DNA of 64,000 bases from Volutella citrinella (GCA_034401135.1 JAWZSP010000001.1:3224001-3288000); one strand, 5' to 3'. Shown: positions 1-10,883, counted from the stretch's first letter. The notes: generated by a model not told the origin, from the sequence alone. Made by a program: numbers and translations.

Positions 1-768
1 CTCTCAGGGACCGCACGAGCCTGTCTGCCACTCTTTCGCCAAACAGACACTCAGTCACTCACTCCAACAGCAGCAGAAGACAGCTCTAGTCCTGCTCAAC
101 CAGCTCAACGCCTGACCCATTCCGGTACACCTACCCATCGCAGGATCGATCGAAGCCAGTCCTTCTCGACCAAATACCGACCCGATTACCGCTGCCTTTT
201 GTTGTACACAAACTGCAGCCCACGAAGACGTTGAACGTTTCACTCATTACATTCGAGACATCACTCAGTGCACAACTCACTCTGTTGCCTCGCCCGTACA
301 CAGCAAATCACCAACTGCCACCTTCTTTTCAGACAGGAATCAGCTCTCCAGCAGCTGGCGCTAGACGCCCGTCTCCCCCCGAAATCGCAACACCAAGGCC
401 GGTTTCCTTGTCACCACATCTTCCACCCAAGAAATAAAAGGCCACAGCCAACAAAATCAAATCGCCACCGCGCGCAGGTCACACATCAGAAAGTCGCAGG
501 AACGTCACTTGAATCGCACCGGCTGCCACTTTACAGCGCCAGACGCACACAACAAAGAAACCCGCCTAGTAATTAAAGCATCAGAGAGCTCAATTAGTCT
601 CCGACACGCTTTGACTCAGGTCCTTGATCGACAATCTTGACGCCCTACGTCAGCCACACTCCCCGAAACGCAACTAGCAGTGGATCTCCTTGCTTGAGCC
701 ATTGCAGCCTTTTGAGTGATACTCGTCGTTGCACCAACCCAACCCCCCACAGACTCCGCTCGCCGACC
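1..768 (+). other. 5' leader / upstream region of the 769-1650 gene
   Basis: There is no convincing coding exon here. The overlapping short reading frames are Pro/Ser/Gln-rich and disagree between frames. The stretch is rich in CA, CAACA and CCA, as is typical of fungal 5' leaders. It most likely carries the transcription start and untranslated leader of the gene beginning at 769. Upstream promoter sequence may lie outside the window. Confidence 0.4.
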
Positions 769-1650
769 ATGTCTTTGGCACGCGCCTTCACGACGGCCCG
801 CAAGGCCAAACTGGGACAGGATCAAGTTGGAGAGCTACCCAAGATGCCGAACCGAAGCCACTCTGTCCGTGACCGCGGAACACCCGTGCTGCGTCACCAG
901 ATCTCCGGCCCCGTGCAGCTTGTCCACACCACAAACATGCTCTCCTATAACGCTCCAGACATCCACCCGCTGCGCAGCAAGCCGTCCATCCGCTCCGAAC
1001 TGGACTCCGAGGCACCCTCAACAACAGAGTCCACACCGCCCACCAGCCCGGAGATGTCGCCAGTGGACCAGGTGCCAGGACCTGAACCCAACCACCTGTC
1101 AACATACTTCATGGTTCCCGACAAGGCCTTCGCCACCATGAACAAAGACGCCCCGCCCCTTCCCCAGCGGTCTCCCTCTCACACCAAGCAGAACTCGTAC
1201 GATGCCATTGCTCGATCACGATCCATGCGCCAGTCCAAGGATTCAGACCACTCCGTGTCGACCAAGGCGAGCTTCACCTTCTCGCGCAGCTCGTCCACCT
1301 CGACTCGAGCATCCACGACATCCAGCAACTCGGCCATCTACAGCCAGAAGGAGGCTCCCCCGCCGCTCCCTGCCTCAGCACCCATGCAGTCTCAGCACAC
1401 GTCCTTCCAGCAGCGCTCCCGCAAGGAGTCGCACCCCTTTGGCAAGGAGCTTGCCCAGGTCACAGAGCTGGCTGAGGAATATGGCACCCGCGCTCTCACC
1501 CGCGAGGATCGGGAAGACGACCAGTACATCAAGGCCCACGGCCTTGCCAAGCACTCTCCCAGCGACTACCTCGACGACGTCACCAGCCTCATCTCCGCCT
1601 TCTTCCCCGAGGTGAATCACGCCAGGACTGCGACCCCCTTGTGGATCTAG
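769..1650 (+). CDS. Conserved fungal Ser/Pro-rich protein with a CRIB-like motif
   Basis: A single exon of 293 aa. I chose the ATG at 769 (context CGACCATGT) over the in-frame upstream extension to 637, because coding-like sequence (MSLARAFTTARKAK) begins only there. Order of features: basic N-terminus (1-35); a segment at about 45-58 reading ISGPVQLVHTTNML, which resembles a CRIB/p21-binding core (ISxPxxFxHxxHVG) with the last His-Val-Gly lost; a Ser/Thr/Pro-rich middle (80-210) with Pro-rich APPPLP and DAPPLPQR patches that could bind SH3 domains; and a charged, ordered-looking C-terminus (about 225-290). The Ser-rich composition suggests a phosphorylated, largely disordered cytosolic or cortical protein. 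I do not recognise a characterised orthologue. The Rho-GTPase link is inference from the motif alone. Confidence 0.75.
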   Translation: MSLARAFTTARKAKLGQDQVGELPKMPNRSHSVRDRGTPVLRHQISGPVQLVHTTNMLSYNAPDIHPLRSKPSIRSELDSEAPSTTESTPPTSPEMSPVDQVPGPEPNHLSTYFMVPDKAFATMNKDAPPLPQRSPSHTKQNSYDAIARSRSMRQSKDSDHSVSTKASFTFSRSSSTSTRASTTSSNSAIYSQKEAPPPLPASAPMQSQHTSFQQRSRKESHPFGKELAQVTELAEEYGTRALTREDREDDQYIKAHGLAKHSPSDYLDDVTSLISAFFPEVNHARTATPLWI

Positions 1651-3449
1651 GCACCGGCTTGCCAAGAAAACAAAACCATTCTCTTTGAAGATGTACATAT
1701 TTTAATGGCCAATGATACGACCTACGGGAGGGGCTTGACGTCTGGAACCATGGAAGTAACAGGATTTTTGACGGCGGGACACCAAAATTACATACTGGGC
1801 ATGGGATGCCACCAGTTGACCTATTTCATTTTTCATATTAGGTATTGGGTTGGAGTGAAGCGGGTTGAAACGAGGGATACCAGTTGGGACGTGTCGGGGC
1901 CGCCTGGCAGACAGACGGCTTCCCGCCACTGACGACACACGGGGCGTTTAGATAGGATGGGAGCCTCGATTTTTCACGATGTGTATAGCTTTATGATGAT
2001 GTGGACGCTCTACTACGTCTTCACTCTCACCACCATGCCAGAGACGGCACAATATACTTTCCTTACGAACATAGACCAGACCAGCTCAGGCTCCCCTCTG
2101 CCGTGTGAATGAGCTCAATGACTGAAGGTACCCTCGCTTGTCCGTTGCCTATGGCAGTGTGATGTCCTTTCCGGGCGGCATGAGGAGACGCGCGCAATGA
2201 AACCCGCCAAGTCAAAATCCATGCGTGGTCGGCTGAATCCATCCACAGACCACCCGCATCGCCTCCCCGAGATCTCGGGAGGCATAAGGCGCGGCAGTGG
2301 GGAACCCGAGGTGAAACTCCCCCAAATCCTCCTGTCACCTCTGGCAATAGGAATGCACAGTCTTACTCCCCCCATCTCAAACACATGACCGGGCTGGGTA
2401 GCTGGATCCCTCCGCCATGGACAGGCCGCCCAATCTTCTTGTTCCCGCGAGTGTGGCCCCCCGTGGCTGGCACGTGCGGGTTTCACACCAGCGATGAAAC
2501 GCTGTCACTGCATTGAGCAATCTTGTCTGCCGCCGTGCCACGGGCGGGAAACTTGGCCGGGCGGCCCGCCCGTTGGAAAAGTCAATGCCGGATGTGACAG
2601 CCTGACAGGCGATGACGACTGGCCGTGTCCCGTGTGGGGGAACCGTCAAGGGGATGTCGACCATCAAACACGGAGGGCAATGCCGGCGCCGCAAATAAGC
2701 AATTGATCAACCAGCGCCTCGGTTGCATGAATCTACCATATTTAGAAGCTGCCAAGGCTGGGTGTCTCTTGCCAGTGCGCATTGATCCGTTCCGCTGATC
2801 GCTCCCGTTATCAATCTCTGCTTCAAGGTACAGGGTAGCGACCACAAGGTCTGTCCCATACCTCAAGACGGGTTCCAATAGCATAATCCGGATGGAATGC
2901 GGCAACTAGTATTCCTATTTCGGAACTGGAAGAGACGTTGTCTTGGAAGGATGTGGAAAAAAAAGGGGAGTGAAGCGCAGGGCGGTGTGGTGAAGTGCTA
3001 GACTGACGGTTGGTGGATGTCTGTCATTGGGGCATTCGTGTTCACCCACAAGTCACAAGAGAGTGCTTACTTCTTTCTCTGCGTCCCCGATGCCAATAGC
3101 ACAGAGGATTACATCTCATTATACAGCTTCCCCAAGCTTCACCGCGAAGACGCGTCGCTGGGAAGCGTCCTTTGGCGGCATCCGGAGCTAGGCTAATTAC
3201 ATATCCAATACAGTAGAACTCAGATTCCTGTCCGAGTCCTCCAAGTTCGCCGATGCACATCGTGGCAACCTCCGTGAGACGAGACATGTCTCCGCGTTGC
3301 AATGCATATATCTATAACGCTTGCGACACCCCATTGAGCCGGCCGCGTCCCTAGTATTAGACAGAAGATTAAATGGTTGAAGCAAGGCCCGGTTCGCGAA
3401 ATCAAACTCCTAACGTACACAGCCCGTCCAGGACTGCAATTTCTCATAA
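1651..3449. other. Intergenic region between convergent genes
   Basis: The 1.8 kb between the 3' ends of the 769-1650 gene (+) and the deacetylase gene (-) holds no reading frame with coding character. Both 3' untranslated regions should fall in its flanks. The ORFs present are short, Cys/Trp/Arg-rich and mutually overlapping. I see no repeat or structured RNA. Confidence 0.4.
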
Positions 3450-4262
3450 TCATTGGCGGCCGATGGGATTCACTGACTTGATGAGGTCGGTGATGGTGAC
3501 GATGCTGTATCCCTGGCGCTTCAGCTCCGGCAGCACTATTTTCAGCATGGGCGCCGTCCAGGACCGGCGGTCATGGCAAATTATGATGGCGCCTGGGTGA
3601 GCCATGCTCAGTATGTGCTTGGCGTTGACTTCCGGGTAGGGGATCTGCGGATCGTGGGGATAGACGCTTCCGAGGGTGATGCGGAAGCCCTCCTCGCCTG
3701 CGAGGTCGCGCATGCTCCAGCTAAACAGGCCCGAGCCTGGGCGGAAGTAGTTGTTGGGCAGCACTTTGCCTTCGGCCGTGTAGGCGGCCACTAGCATGGC
3801 CTTGACCTGCTTGACTTCTAACAGGAGGTTCTTCCTGCTCAGGGAGACTGACGGCTCGTCGTGCATGGCATGGTTGCCTAGCTCGTGGCCCTTGCGGATG
3901 AGGGCGCGCAGGGTGTCCTCGCGGCCGGGGACTTGGGAGCCGATGACGAAGAATGTGGCATGCGCGTCGTTGTCGGCGAGGACCTGCATAATCTCCTCGG
4001 AGTGACTCGACGGGGCGTCGTCAATCGACAGGGCGATGATCTTATCATTGGTGGGCACCTCCCACAAGACATCCGAGTAGCGGTGGCGGAGGAAGCCCAT
4101 GAGGTAGCGCGGGGGCTTGTAGATGCAGTAGGCGAAGTAGAAGGGGAGCAGGATCATGCCCACGAGGACGACGAGGGCGATGAGAGTGGCCATTCTGTTG
4201 CGGCGGACCCTCCGCCGGAGCTTGCTGGGCAGGCGGAAGAGGGGAGAGAGTCGCAACAACAT
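3450..4262 (-). CDS. Membrane-anchored polysaccharide deacetylase (NodB-homology, chitin-deacetylase-like)
   Basis: Intronless, 270 aa. A short basic N-terminus (RLPSKLRRRVRRNR) precedes one hydrophobic helix at about 24-46, giving a type II signal-anchor topology with the catalytic domain outside the cytosol. Carbohydrate esterase family 4 motifs are visible: SIDDAPS with the Asp pair D81-D82 (base and metal ligand); a GNHAMHD segment giving metal ligands H131 and H134; FRPGSGLF with R174; and CHD with H230-D231. Members of this fold remove N-acetyl groups from chitin or related glycans in the wall or secretory pathway. The spacing HxxH, rather than the textbook HSxxH, puts it nearer the PdaA-like or fungal membrane branch than the secreted chitin deacetylases. 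Substrate not determinable from sequence. It reads away from a 3.7 kb spacer. Confidence 0.85.
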   Translation of the reverse strand: MLLRLSPLFRLPSKLRRRVRRNRMATLIALVVLVGMILLPFYFAYCIYKPPRYLMGFLRHRYSDVLWEVPTNDKIIALSIDDAPSSHSEEIMQVLADNDAHATFFVIGSQVPGREDTLRALIRKGHELGNHAMHDEPSVSLSRKNLLLEVKQVKAMLVAAYTAEGKVLPNNYFRPGSGLFSWSMRDLAGEEGFRITLGSVYPHDPQIPYPEVNAKHILSMAHPGAIIICHDRRSWTAPMLKIVLPELKRQGYSIVTITDLIKSVNPIGRQ

Positions 4263-7200
4263 CTAGGGTGTCTGCATATGACTGTGCAGCAGACGGAGAC
4301 GGGACGGGTGGGGCGGGAGGGAGGGACGAGACCGAGGGTGAGGATGTAGCAGGGTGAGGAGGGAGGTGGCGCGGAGGGGGAGCAGCTCAGGGTGTCGAGG
4401 AACCCGCAGACGAGTGAGGAAGGGTTCGTGATGCGGGCATGCTCCAAGTCGGCGCGGGTAGGACGGTAGTTGCCGATGGAGCGGGTGTGGGAGCGGGTGC
4501 TGGTAAAGGGTGAGGGTGAGGACGAGCGTCAGACCCGTGGGAAGCGATCGCGATGGGACGGGGGTGGTTGGAGGGGGGCCCCCGGTGAGCCAAGTCGTCA
4601 GGCTATGGGGACGTCGTTCGTGGGAAGCTACACCCAGGAGGGCGGGCGGAGCTAGGTCGGGTCGCTTATGGTTGGGGTAGGTTCGGTATGCCGCAGTCCG
4701 TCAATGGTGGTGGTGATGAATGGCGATGAGCGACGAGGTGGTGTCGGAAAATTGTCGTTGTGGCCAGTCGACGTTGCAGGGTGACGAAACGGGCGTTGGG
4801 GGCGGCAAGACGGGCCAGTCAGGGGCCGGGTAGCGCCTCTGTAGCTCTGGCGTGAGGGCGGCCCCACTGGCTTTCTTTCCCTGGGGCGCGGGTCAGGCCC
4901 CCCCCAGCGGCTGAGGAGGGAGGGAGCGCGGGTGGAATTGACAATTGTGGCTTTGGCTTGGCGCATGGCTCGTGCGGCTCAAACCAAGATGATAATTGAC
5001 CTACAGATGGCGGCCCGGGAGGGCGGCTGACCCACTGTTCCACCATCTCGCCGCGTCAATCGCGTGTCTGGGATTCCTTTGCGCGGGGGAAACAGGTCCA
5101 AGAGCAGATGCCAGGAGGCAGAGTTAGAGGAGGGCAATATTCAGAGCGAGGTAGACAATTGGACGGTTCGTCGCACAAATTGAGCGTTATTCACCAGCCA
5201 GTGCGTGCGGCTTGGTGATATAGGTACCATAGAATGAGGTGTGTCCAACTGCGCCCACAAATCTCCAGCAGTGTGGCACAGAGGTATAAGCGCGCACGAA
5301 ATGTGCAGGCATCCCCCCTGGACTTACCACCCCCTGTGCCCTGCTGCACGTCGGGTTGGTCCGATGTTTCCTGATTTGGTTTGTGCTCCCTCCCAGAGTC
5401 GTAGACCTGTCCACAACCGCAGCCGCAACCACACCCTCTCGTAGTACGTCGCCTCGTAAGGCCGCGCCAGGCCTCACAAGGCTGAGGATTCGTCCTTGTC
5501 TTGTTGACCGCTCAGTGCGCAAGGGGCCCGGAACGTCAAACAGGCTTGCCCGGGGGAGTTGTCATGACTGCGATAATTGTTGACTCTTTCGTCGCTTCCC
5601 CCACCCAGCCCCCAGCAAATCCGAAGTAGTGCACCCATGACAGCTGCGAATTAAACCAACTCAGAATAGACACATTGAAACGGCCATGGTCATTTTCATT
5701 GTACACCCCTCTGGTGATGATGTCCATTGGCCTCTCGTATCTCTTGGAGCCAAAACTAGCAACTTGTTTCGCCTCTGTTCGAGTCCTGTAGGACAAGCCC
5801 CGTGGCGAGTACTTTGACAATGCGAGAATTTCCCCGCCTACCCACCTTACCTTGTGATGTTCTATCTATAGGACCATCTGCTTTAGCCGTCGTGCGATCG
5901 ATGGAGCCCGGCTGCCGTGCGGGTACGCCACTGCAGTTGCCACTCGTAGGCAACTGACTGCGATTTGGCGATTGGCTCCACAACCTTCTTGCATTGGCCT
6001 CGCATCTCCAGAGCTTGGGCCTTGCTGACCCTGTGGTAGGTTGCCCAGCGCAGGCTTGGACGGAGTCCGTAGTTGATCAAAAGGACCGCACGTCTCGGCT
6101 CAGAAGGCCCGCCCCTCCCCTCCGAATTGAGTTGCAATGTAGCGCCTTGGAAATGGTTTGAAATGATGGAAGAACTTGGAATCCGCCCTGCCACGAATAG
6201 AAGCCTTGCCGATAGGCCGCGTGGGATCCAGGTGAGGCAGAGTTGGGCCGGGGTGGAGGGGAGGTGGTGTGCATGGACGGCGCCTGGTCCCTGCTCACTT
6301 TGTTTCCGACGCGGTGGCTCACGAACTGGCAGCAACCTTGCCAAGACTCAAGGATTGATGGATCATGGAGCTCGATAGCGTCGTCTGGCACAATCTCTGG
6401 GGGATGTGTACTGCAACAGAGAAATTAAGAGAGCGGATCCCATCCCAAGGGAATTAATTACGGATCTCTGCTATTTTCTCTGAGTCACTACTCTCAATTG
6501 TTGAATAATGGCAGCGACGGCGCATCTATCGGCGTGATGGAGAACCGGCATCATTGCTATGCTCTGGTCTAAAAGATGCATGCTAGGTGGTCACCTGACG
6601 CCATGCGCCCCTTCCAAAAAGGGTTCCTTTCTTCACCGAGCGAGACCGCGGGTGGTTGGTGGGGGGACCGGCATCTATAGCACCCAGATGACAGCTCGTC
6701 TCATGGCCCTGATTGGGCATAGCTTATCTATTCTTGGAGGGGAGATGAAACCGTTTGCTGGTACAATGTAAGCCGGCTGCCTCACTACAAAACTTGTTTC
6801 CGATTTCCCTCAACCTCGCCGGGCAGTGAGGGCCGGGGAGTAAGCAGTTAAAATTCGAGGCTCGGGAGGCAGTGAGGGTCTAGACGTTGCGGAGGAGCGC
6901 CAATTGTGCAGTGCCATTGGCGCGGGCGCGGGGGCACGGTCCGATTGATATGCCCAAATTGGGGATAGAGCACTGGGAATCTCGCGTGGTCTATTCACGA
7001 TGCACGACCTACTAGTACAAGGTAGGTATGTAGGCCTTTGAGGCTGGAGATGGACGACGATGACGCTGGGCGGCCTCGGCCACCGCGAACTACCCAAGTC
7101 AGTAACTGGTCATTCGGTGAGGAACAATCGGACCAGGAACCATTATCACGCTTTCCTTATGGGCCTAATATCTAAGCCGTAATGGTGTACGGATACATGG

Positions 7201-7937
7201 CTTCGCCCTGAGATGCTGCAGATGGCTGGTTGTAGTCGCACACACACATTCATCGGAGATGGGATGCATATTGCAGTACGTACCGTTGTCTTGGCTCCCT
7301 CGCTGACAAGCGCTGCCAGAAACAGCCTCAATTAGAGAACTTTGAAGCCTGCACGGCCACGCACACGACCCCCTGGCACTTATGACGACGCTTGTGATTG
7401 GCGATTGGTCCGGGGGGGGTACCTCTCGGAGACCCCGCGATTCATGGTTGAGCGATGTACCCTGTGGATCCTGCTGCCCCACTCTTCAAGCCACATACAG
7501 CAAACAGTCACCACCCGCGGGCGCTTGTTCACCCATACCCGTTCCTCCACCACACAGAGAACAGCCGACGACGGATGTTGCGTGTAAGACGCGGAGGCGC
7601 TACCACACGAAGGGTGGGGCCTGCACAGGGGTGACGGTGGAGATATGTGAATGATGATGGAGGGAGGAGGTGCCGGGATCAGTCTGGTGGCAGCTAGGAT
7701 TGGCTCGTTGCCGGCCACCCCTCCAGGACGTTGATCAAGGATCTGTTAAACTATGGAGGCTGTAAGTGTCATGAGTTGGTAGGGCGAGGGAGCTTTGGTT
7801 CTTCTGAATAGGATTGCTGCTGCGCGTGAGGCATCCGATTGCCCAAGAGGATCGCAGGCCAGGGACCTTGGCTCCCTGGCATCATGATAAATAACCATTC
7901 TCCCCGACGCTTGAGGCCACCAACAGACAGCAATAGC
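4263..7937. other. Large divergent intergenic spacer, no gene supported
   Basis: This 3.7 kb spacer lies between the start of the deacetylase (-) and the leader of the 8178 gene (+). Nothing in six frames looks like protein: the longest frames (for example 153 aa at 5883-6344) have random composition. The first 700 bp are strongly purine-skewed on the + strand (GGGAGG, GGTGAGG), consistent with a pyrimidine-rich promoter or leader for the minus-strand deacetylase. No tRNA, 5S rRNA or repeat was recognised. Confidence 0.4.
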
Positions 7938-7998
7938 TTAGTATACCAGCACCTACAACAGCAACAGCTACAACATCAACAACTGCAACAGAAAGTCA

Positions 7999-8036
<38 letters not shown>

Positions 8037-8066
8037 ACAAGCCACAGCAGCAACAGCAAGCAATAG
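7938..8066 (+). repeat. CAG/CAA trinucleotide-rich tract in a 5' leader
   Basis: About 125 bp made almost entirely of CAG, CAA and CTACAA units, including uninterrupted runs such as CAGCAACAGCAACAGCAACA. It sits 110-240 bp upstream of the ATG at 8178. One frame is an open 75-codon Gln/Ala/Thr frame (7839-8066) that stops before the real gene, so the tract is most likely an untranslated leader or uORF. A CATATAA element at 8114-8120 lies about 60 bp before the ATG. Such tracts often vary in length between isolates. Confidence 0.8.
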
Positions 8067-8177
8067 CTGCTGCCATCACAATTCAGCACCAGCAGCCCAA
8101 TTGGCTGATACAACATATAACCCAGCCCAGTCTACCTTCTAATTGTAATCCCACGATCCCCTCACAACCCAGCAACC

Positions 8178-8945
8178 ATGGGTCGTAAATCCGACCGCCA
8201 TCACCGCTCCGAGAGCTCTCGGAACTGGAGCGACGAGACTGTCCACGGCAGCTGGGAGTCGAGCCAGCACCACGCTACCGCCACACACTCCTCCTCCAAC
8301 CCATCATCACACCGGTCCTCGCGCACCCGCTCATCAACGCCCCGGCATCACGAAAACGTCAACCGGTGGCTCGGCCAGCAGACCGGCCAGCAATCGGGTT
8401 TCGAGATGGGCTCGCCCGGCTCCTCCCCCATGGTCGGCGATAGCACCACGGCCTATTCCACCGTGTCCGCCGACCAGCTCCAGGGCTCCGTCTCCCCATA
8501 TCACCTCGCCGGCTCGGCCCCGCAATACGGCCCGGAACCTGGCTACCAGACACAAGCCGCGTACCCATATCAAACAACTCAAGGCTATGGCTATGGCTCC
8601 GGCCACCCGGCCCAGCCCGACGTCAGCCAGCCCGCCTATACCGGCTACCCAGCCCAGCAGCAGCCGTACTCGGGCTATCAGACCTACGCGGGCTACCAGG
8701 CTTCCTATGACTCCTACCCGTCCTACGCCTCCTCGTCGAGGGAGCCCCCCGTGGACTCGGACGAGTACGACCTCCGCGGCGGCGAGGCAGGCCTAGCCGA
8801 CAGCGACGCTCGGTACGTTCCCTCGCATGCCCCCAACCAAACTCCCTCGCGGCGTACTAAGAAATCGGCTTATAGGCGACGGCAGGTCAAGTACAAGCCT
8901 CTCACGAATTGGTTTGGCCTCTGGCTGCCCCCGGATGAGAAATGA
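8178..8945 (+). CDS. Tyr/Gln/Gly/Ser-rich low-complexity protein with basic C-terminus
   Basis: Intronless, 255 aa; the start has a strong context (AACCATGG). Residues 1-60 are Ser/His/Arg-rich. Residues about 95-190 are prion-like, built from loose GY, YQ, YP, PAQ and SG repeats (GYQTQAAYPYQ, GYPAQQQPYSGYQ). An acidic patch follows (DSDEYDLRGGE, about 192-203). The C-terminus is short, basic and ordered-looking: SRRTKKSAYRRRQVKYKPL, then NWFGLWLPPDEK. The basic-aromatic tail looks like the only conserved segment and may bind nucleic acid or a partner protein. I do not recognise a characterised family. The composition suggests a condensate-forming protein, which is inference only. It follows a CAG/CAA repeat leader. 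Confidence 0.75.
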   Translation: MGRKSDRHHRSESSRNWSDETVHGSWESSQHHATATHSSSNPSSHRSSRTRSSTPRHHENVNRWLGQQTGQQSGFEMGSPGSSPMVGDSTTAYSTVSADQLQGSVSPYHLAGSAPQYGPEPGYQTQAAYPYQTTQGYGYGSGHPAQPDVSQPAYTGYPAQQQPYSGYQTYAGYQASYDSYPSYASSSREPPVDSDEYDLRGGEAGLADSDARYVPSHAPNQTPSRRTKKSAYRRRQVKYKPLTNWFGLWLPPDEK

Positions 8946-9591
8946 GCAGCACTCCTCGTGGGCTCATCCTCCGAGACTTCCATGGCCACAGGTCAGGCAG
9001 TTGAACTTCTTTCTCTCTTGCCTCGTCGGAGTTGCAAGTGTTCTCGTGCTCTTCTTCTGTTTCTTCTCCCCTTTCTCGGGCTTTCGCTTTGATGTTTTCG
9101 CTTTTCCTTCTCCCAAGAGCCCGTTTTGTATCACTTCTTTGCCACTCTCGTTGGTCTCCGCTTCCCTGCGAACAGGGACATGGTTCCTGAAAAATTGTAT
9201 CCTTCTTAACAGTCGCTTCCTTCTTTCTTCTCCCTTTCTTTTCTTTTCCTTTTTGTATCTTTTCTCTTTTTTCCTTTTGGTTTCTCCTCATGACGGGATG
9301 ACGTCTCAAACAGTGACGCAGTTTAGACAAAGGGCAGAATGCAGATAATCCTGGCACATCTGGCCACGGAACATATAGAGCAGGACTTGCTTTGGCATTT
9401 AGACGAGTTGGATGATTAGATGTATGGGATTCGTATCACAAATCCATTCATTATGAAATGTATCTTGTGCCCCCCCCCCCCCCCCCCCCCCCTTCGCGTG
9501 TATAAGTCATGGTCTCCAACTTGATGCCCTCTATTTCTTCCACTGCGCCCGCCCTCTGGTCAGTCTCTGGCGACCAAGCACTCTCAGGGTC
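8946..9591. other. Convergent 3' region with polypyrimidine stretch
   Basis: This 0.65 kb lies between the stop codons of the 8178 gene (+) and the PLP enzyme (-). From about 9000 to 9290 the + strand is extremely T/C-rich (CTTCTTTCTTCTCCCTTTC-type runs), as is common in 3' untranslated regions of filamentous fungi. A pure C run lies at 9470-9492. No coding exon is supported; the 173-aa frame across 8827-9348 is a low-complexity artefact of the pyrimidine tract. Confidence 0.5.
9470..9492 (+). repeat. Poly-C homopolymer (23 bp)
   Basis: An uninterrupted run of 23 C residues, in the 3' flank of the PLP enzyme gene about 100 bp beyond its stop codon. Read from the minus strand it is poly-G in the downstream sequence of that gene. 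The exact length is prone to sequencing error. Confidence 0.9.
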
Positions 9592-10883
9592 TCATTGGGC
9601 ACTCTCCTTTTGCAGAGCCTCCAAACCCTGCAGGAGATCCGCCTTGATATCCTCAAGACCCTCGACACCAATGCTCACTCGCAGCAGCGTCTTCTCGACT
9701 TTAGGATCCGTCATGGCGCGCCACTCGATGAGACTCTCCACGCCACCCAGACTAGTTGCGTGGTGGAACAGTGCCAGTTTGCTCGGCAGCCGTTTGGCCA
9801 GCTCGCCATCGCGTAGGTGGATGGAGAAGACGGGCCCGTAGCCGTTGGGCATCTGCTTCCGCAGCCAGCTGTCCTCGACGGCCGCTTCAGGCTGCAGGCT
9901 CGCGTGCTGCACCCGCTCAATCAGGCTCAGGGGCGAGCCCTCGACTCGGCGCTGCTCGTCTAGCCAGGCCACCAGGGCCGTGGCCGTGGCCGCTTGGCGT
10001 GTGACGCGGAGCTCGAGCGTTCGCAGCGACCGGAGGCCGAGCCAGCCCTCCATGCTGCCCATGACGGCGCCCAGCACCAGGCGGTCGTCGAGCAGCCCGC
10101 GAACCCACTCCTTGCGCTCGGGGCTCACGGCGAGCACGCCGCACAGCAGGTCCGAGTGGCCGCCAAAGTACTTGGTGCCGCTGTGCATGATGATATCGGC
10201 GCCCTGGGCAAAGGGTTCCTGCAGCGGCGGCGGCGCAAACGTGGCGTCCACTGTCAGGTAGGCGCCGGCCTTGCGGGCCTTCTCGGCGTAGAAGGCTAGA
10301 TTGCGAGCTTCACCGGTCGGGTTGAGCGGCGTCTCGACGTGTATCACATCGCCGGGGCCTAGCTCCGAGATGTCGCAGTCGAGCTCAAGCTTCTCGAGGC
10401 CGTTGAGCCGGTTCAGTACCTTGATGATGCCGTGGCAGCCGTGGTAGCCGTCCCCGATGGCAATGCGCTTGGGGTTGAGGTGCACTAGCATCGCGTGGAA
10501 CGCCGAGAGACCAGACGCGTAAGTCACGCATGGTCCGCCTAGCAACGAGGATAGAACCGTTTCGAGGCGAGTGGTGTTGGGTGCGCTGTCGCGAGAGTAG
10601 ATGTGAGAATCCCGCGGCGCATCAGGCTATTCCCACGAGTGAGCAAACTCGAGATTGTAAAAAGGGGCCTCGTGCCGTTGAGGCTTGGACTTACATCGAT
10701 GTTCTCCCACGTCTTCAGCTGCTCCGGGTCGTCCGAATACCGGAACGTGGTGCTCACATGTATGGCCGGCGCAACTGCCCGATGGACGGCGATTCCGTCG
10801 TCGGCGTGGACAGAGCGCGATGCCAGTGACATTTTGGCGATTCGGTTGGCCGTGGCCGAGGGGTCGCCGCTCGCCATTGTCAA
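9592..10883 (-). CDS. Cys/Met-metabolism PLP-dependent enzyme (cystathionine synthase/lyase family)
   Basis: Two exons, 10695-10883 and 9592-10626, joined in phase 0 across a 68-bp intron (GTAAGT...ATAG); 407 aa. Splicing joins WENID to PDAPRDSHIYSRD and restores the family's substrate/PLP-phosphate loop (IYSR). Also visible: ASGLSAFHAML (PLP-binding Ser/Gly turn), GDGYHG (stacking Tyr at about 124), VDATFAPP with the Asp that contacts the pyridine nitrogen, and SGTKYFGGHSD with the Schiff-base Lys at about 215. The family interconverts cysteine, homocysteine and cystathionine in transsulfuration. The sequence does not settle whether this is a gamma-synthase, beta-lyase or gamma-lyase. A second in-frame Met at residue 3 could be the start. 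It may be one of the less-studied fungal paralogues rather than the main methionine enzyme. Confidence 0.85.

Noticed and set aside
637..768. In-frame N-terminal extension of the first gene
   Set aside because: The 44 extra residues are Cys/Ser/Pro-rich and unlike the conserved start; the ATG at 769 has better context.
5771..5795. Possible tRNA B-box (GTTCGAGTCC)
   Set aside because: No matching A-box or foldable cloverleaf could be found around it.
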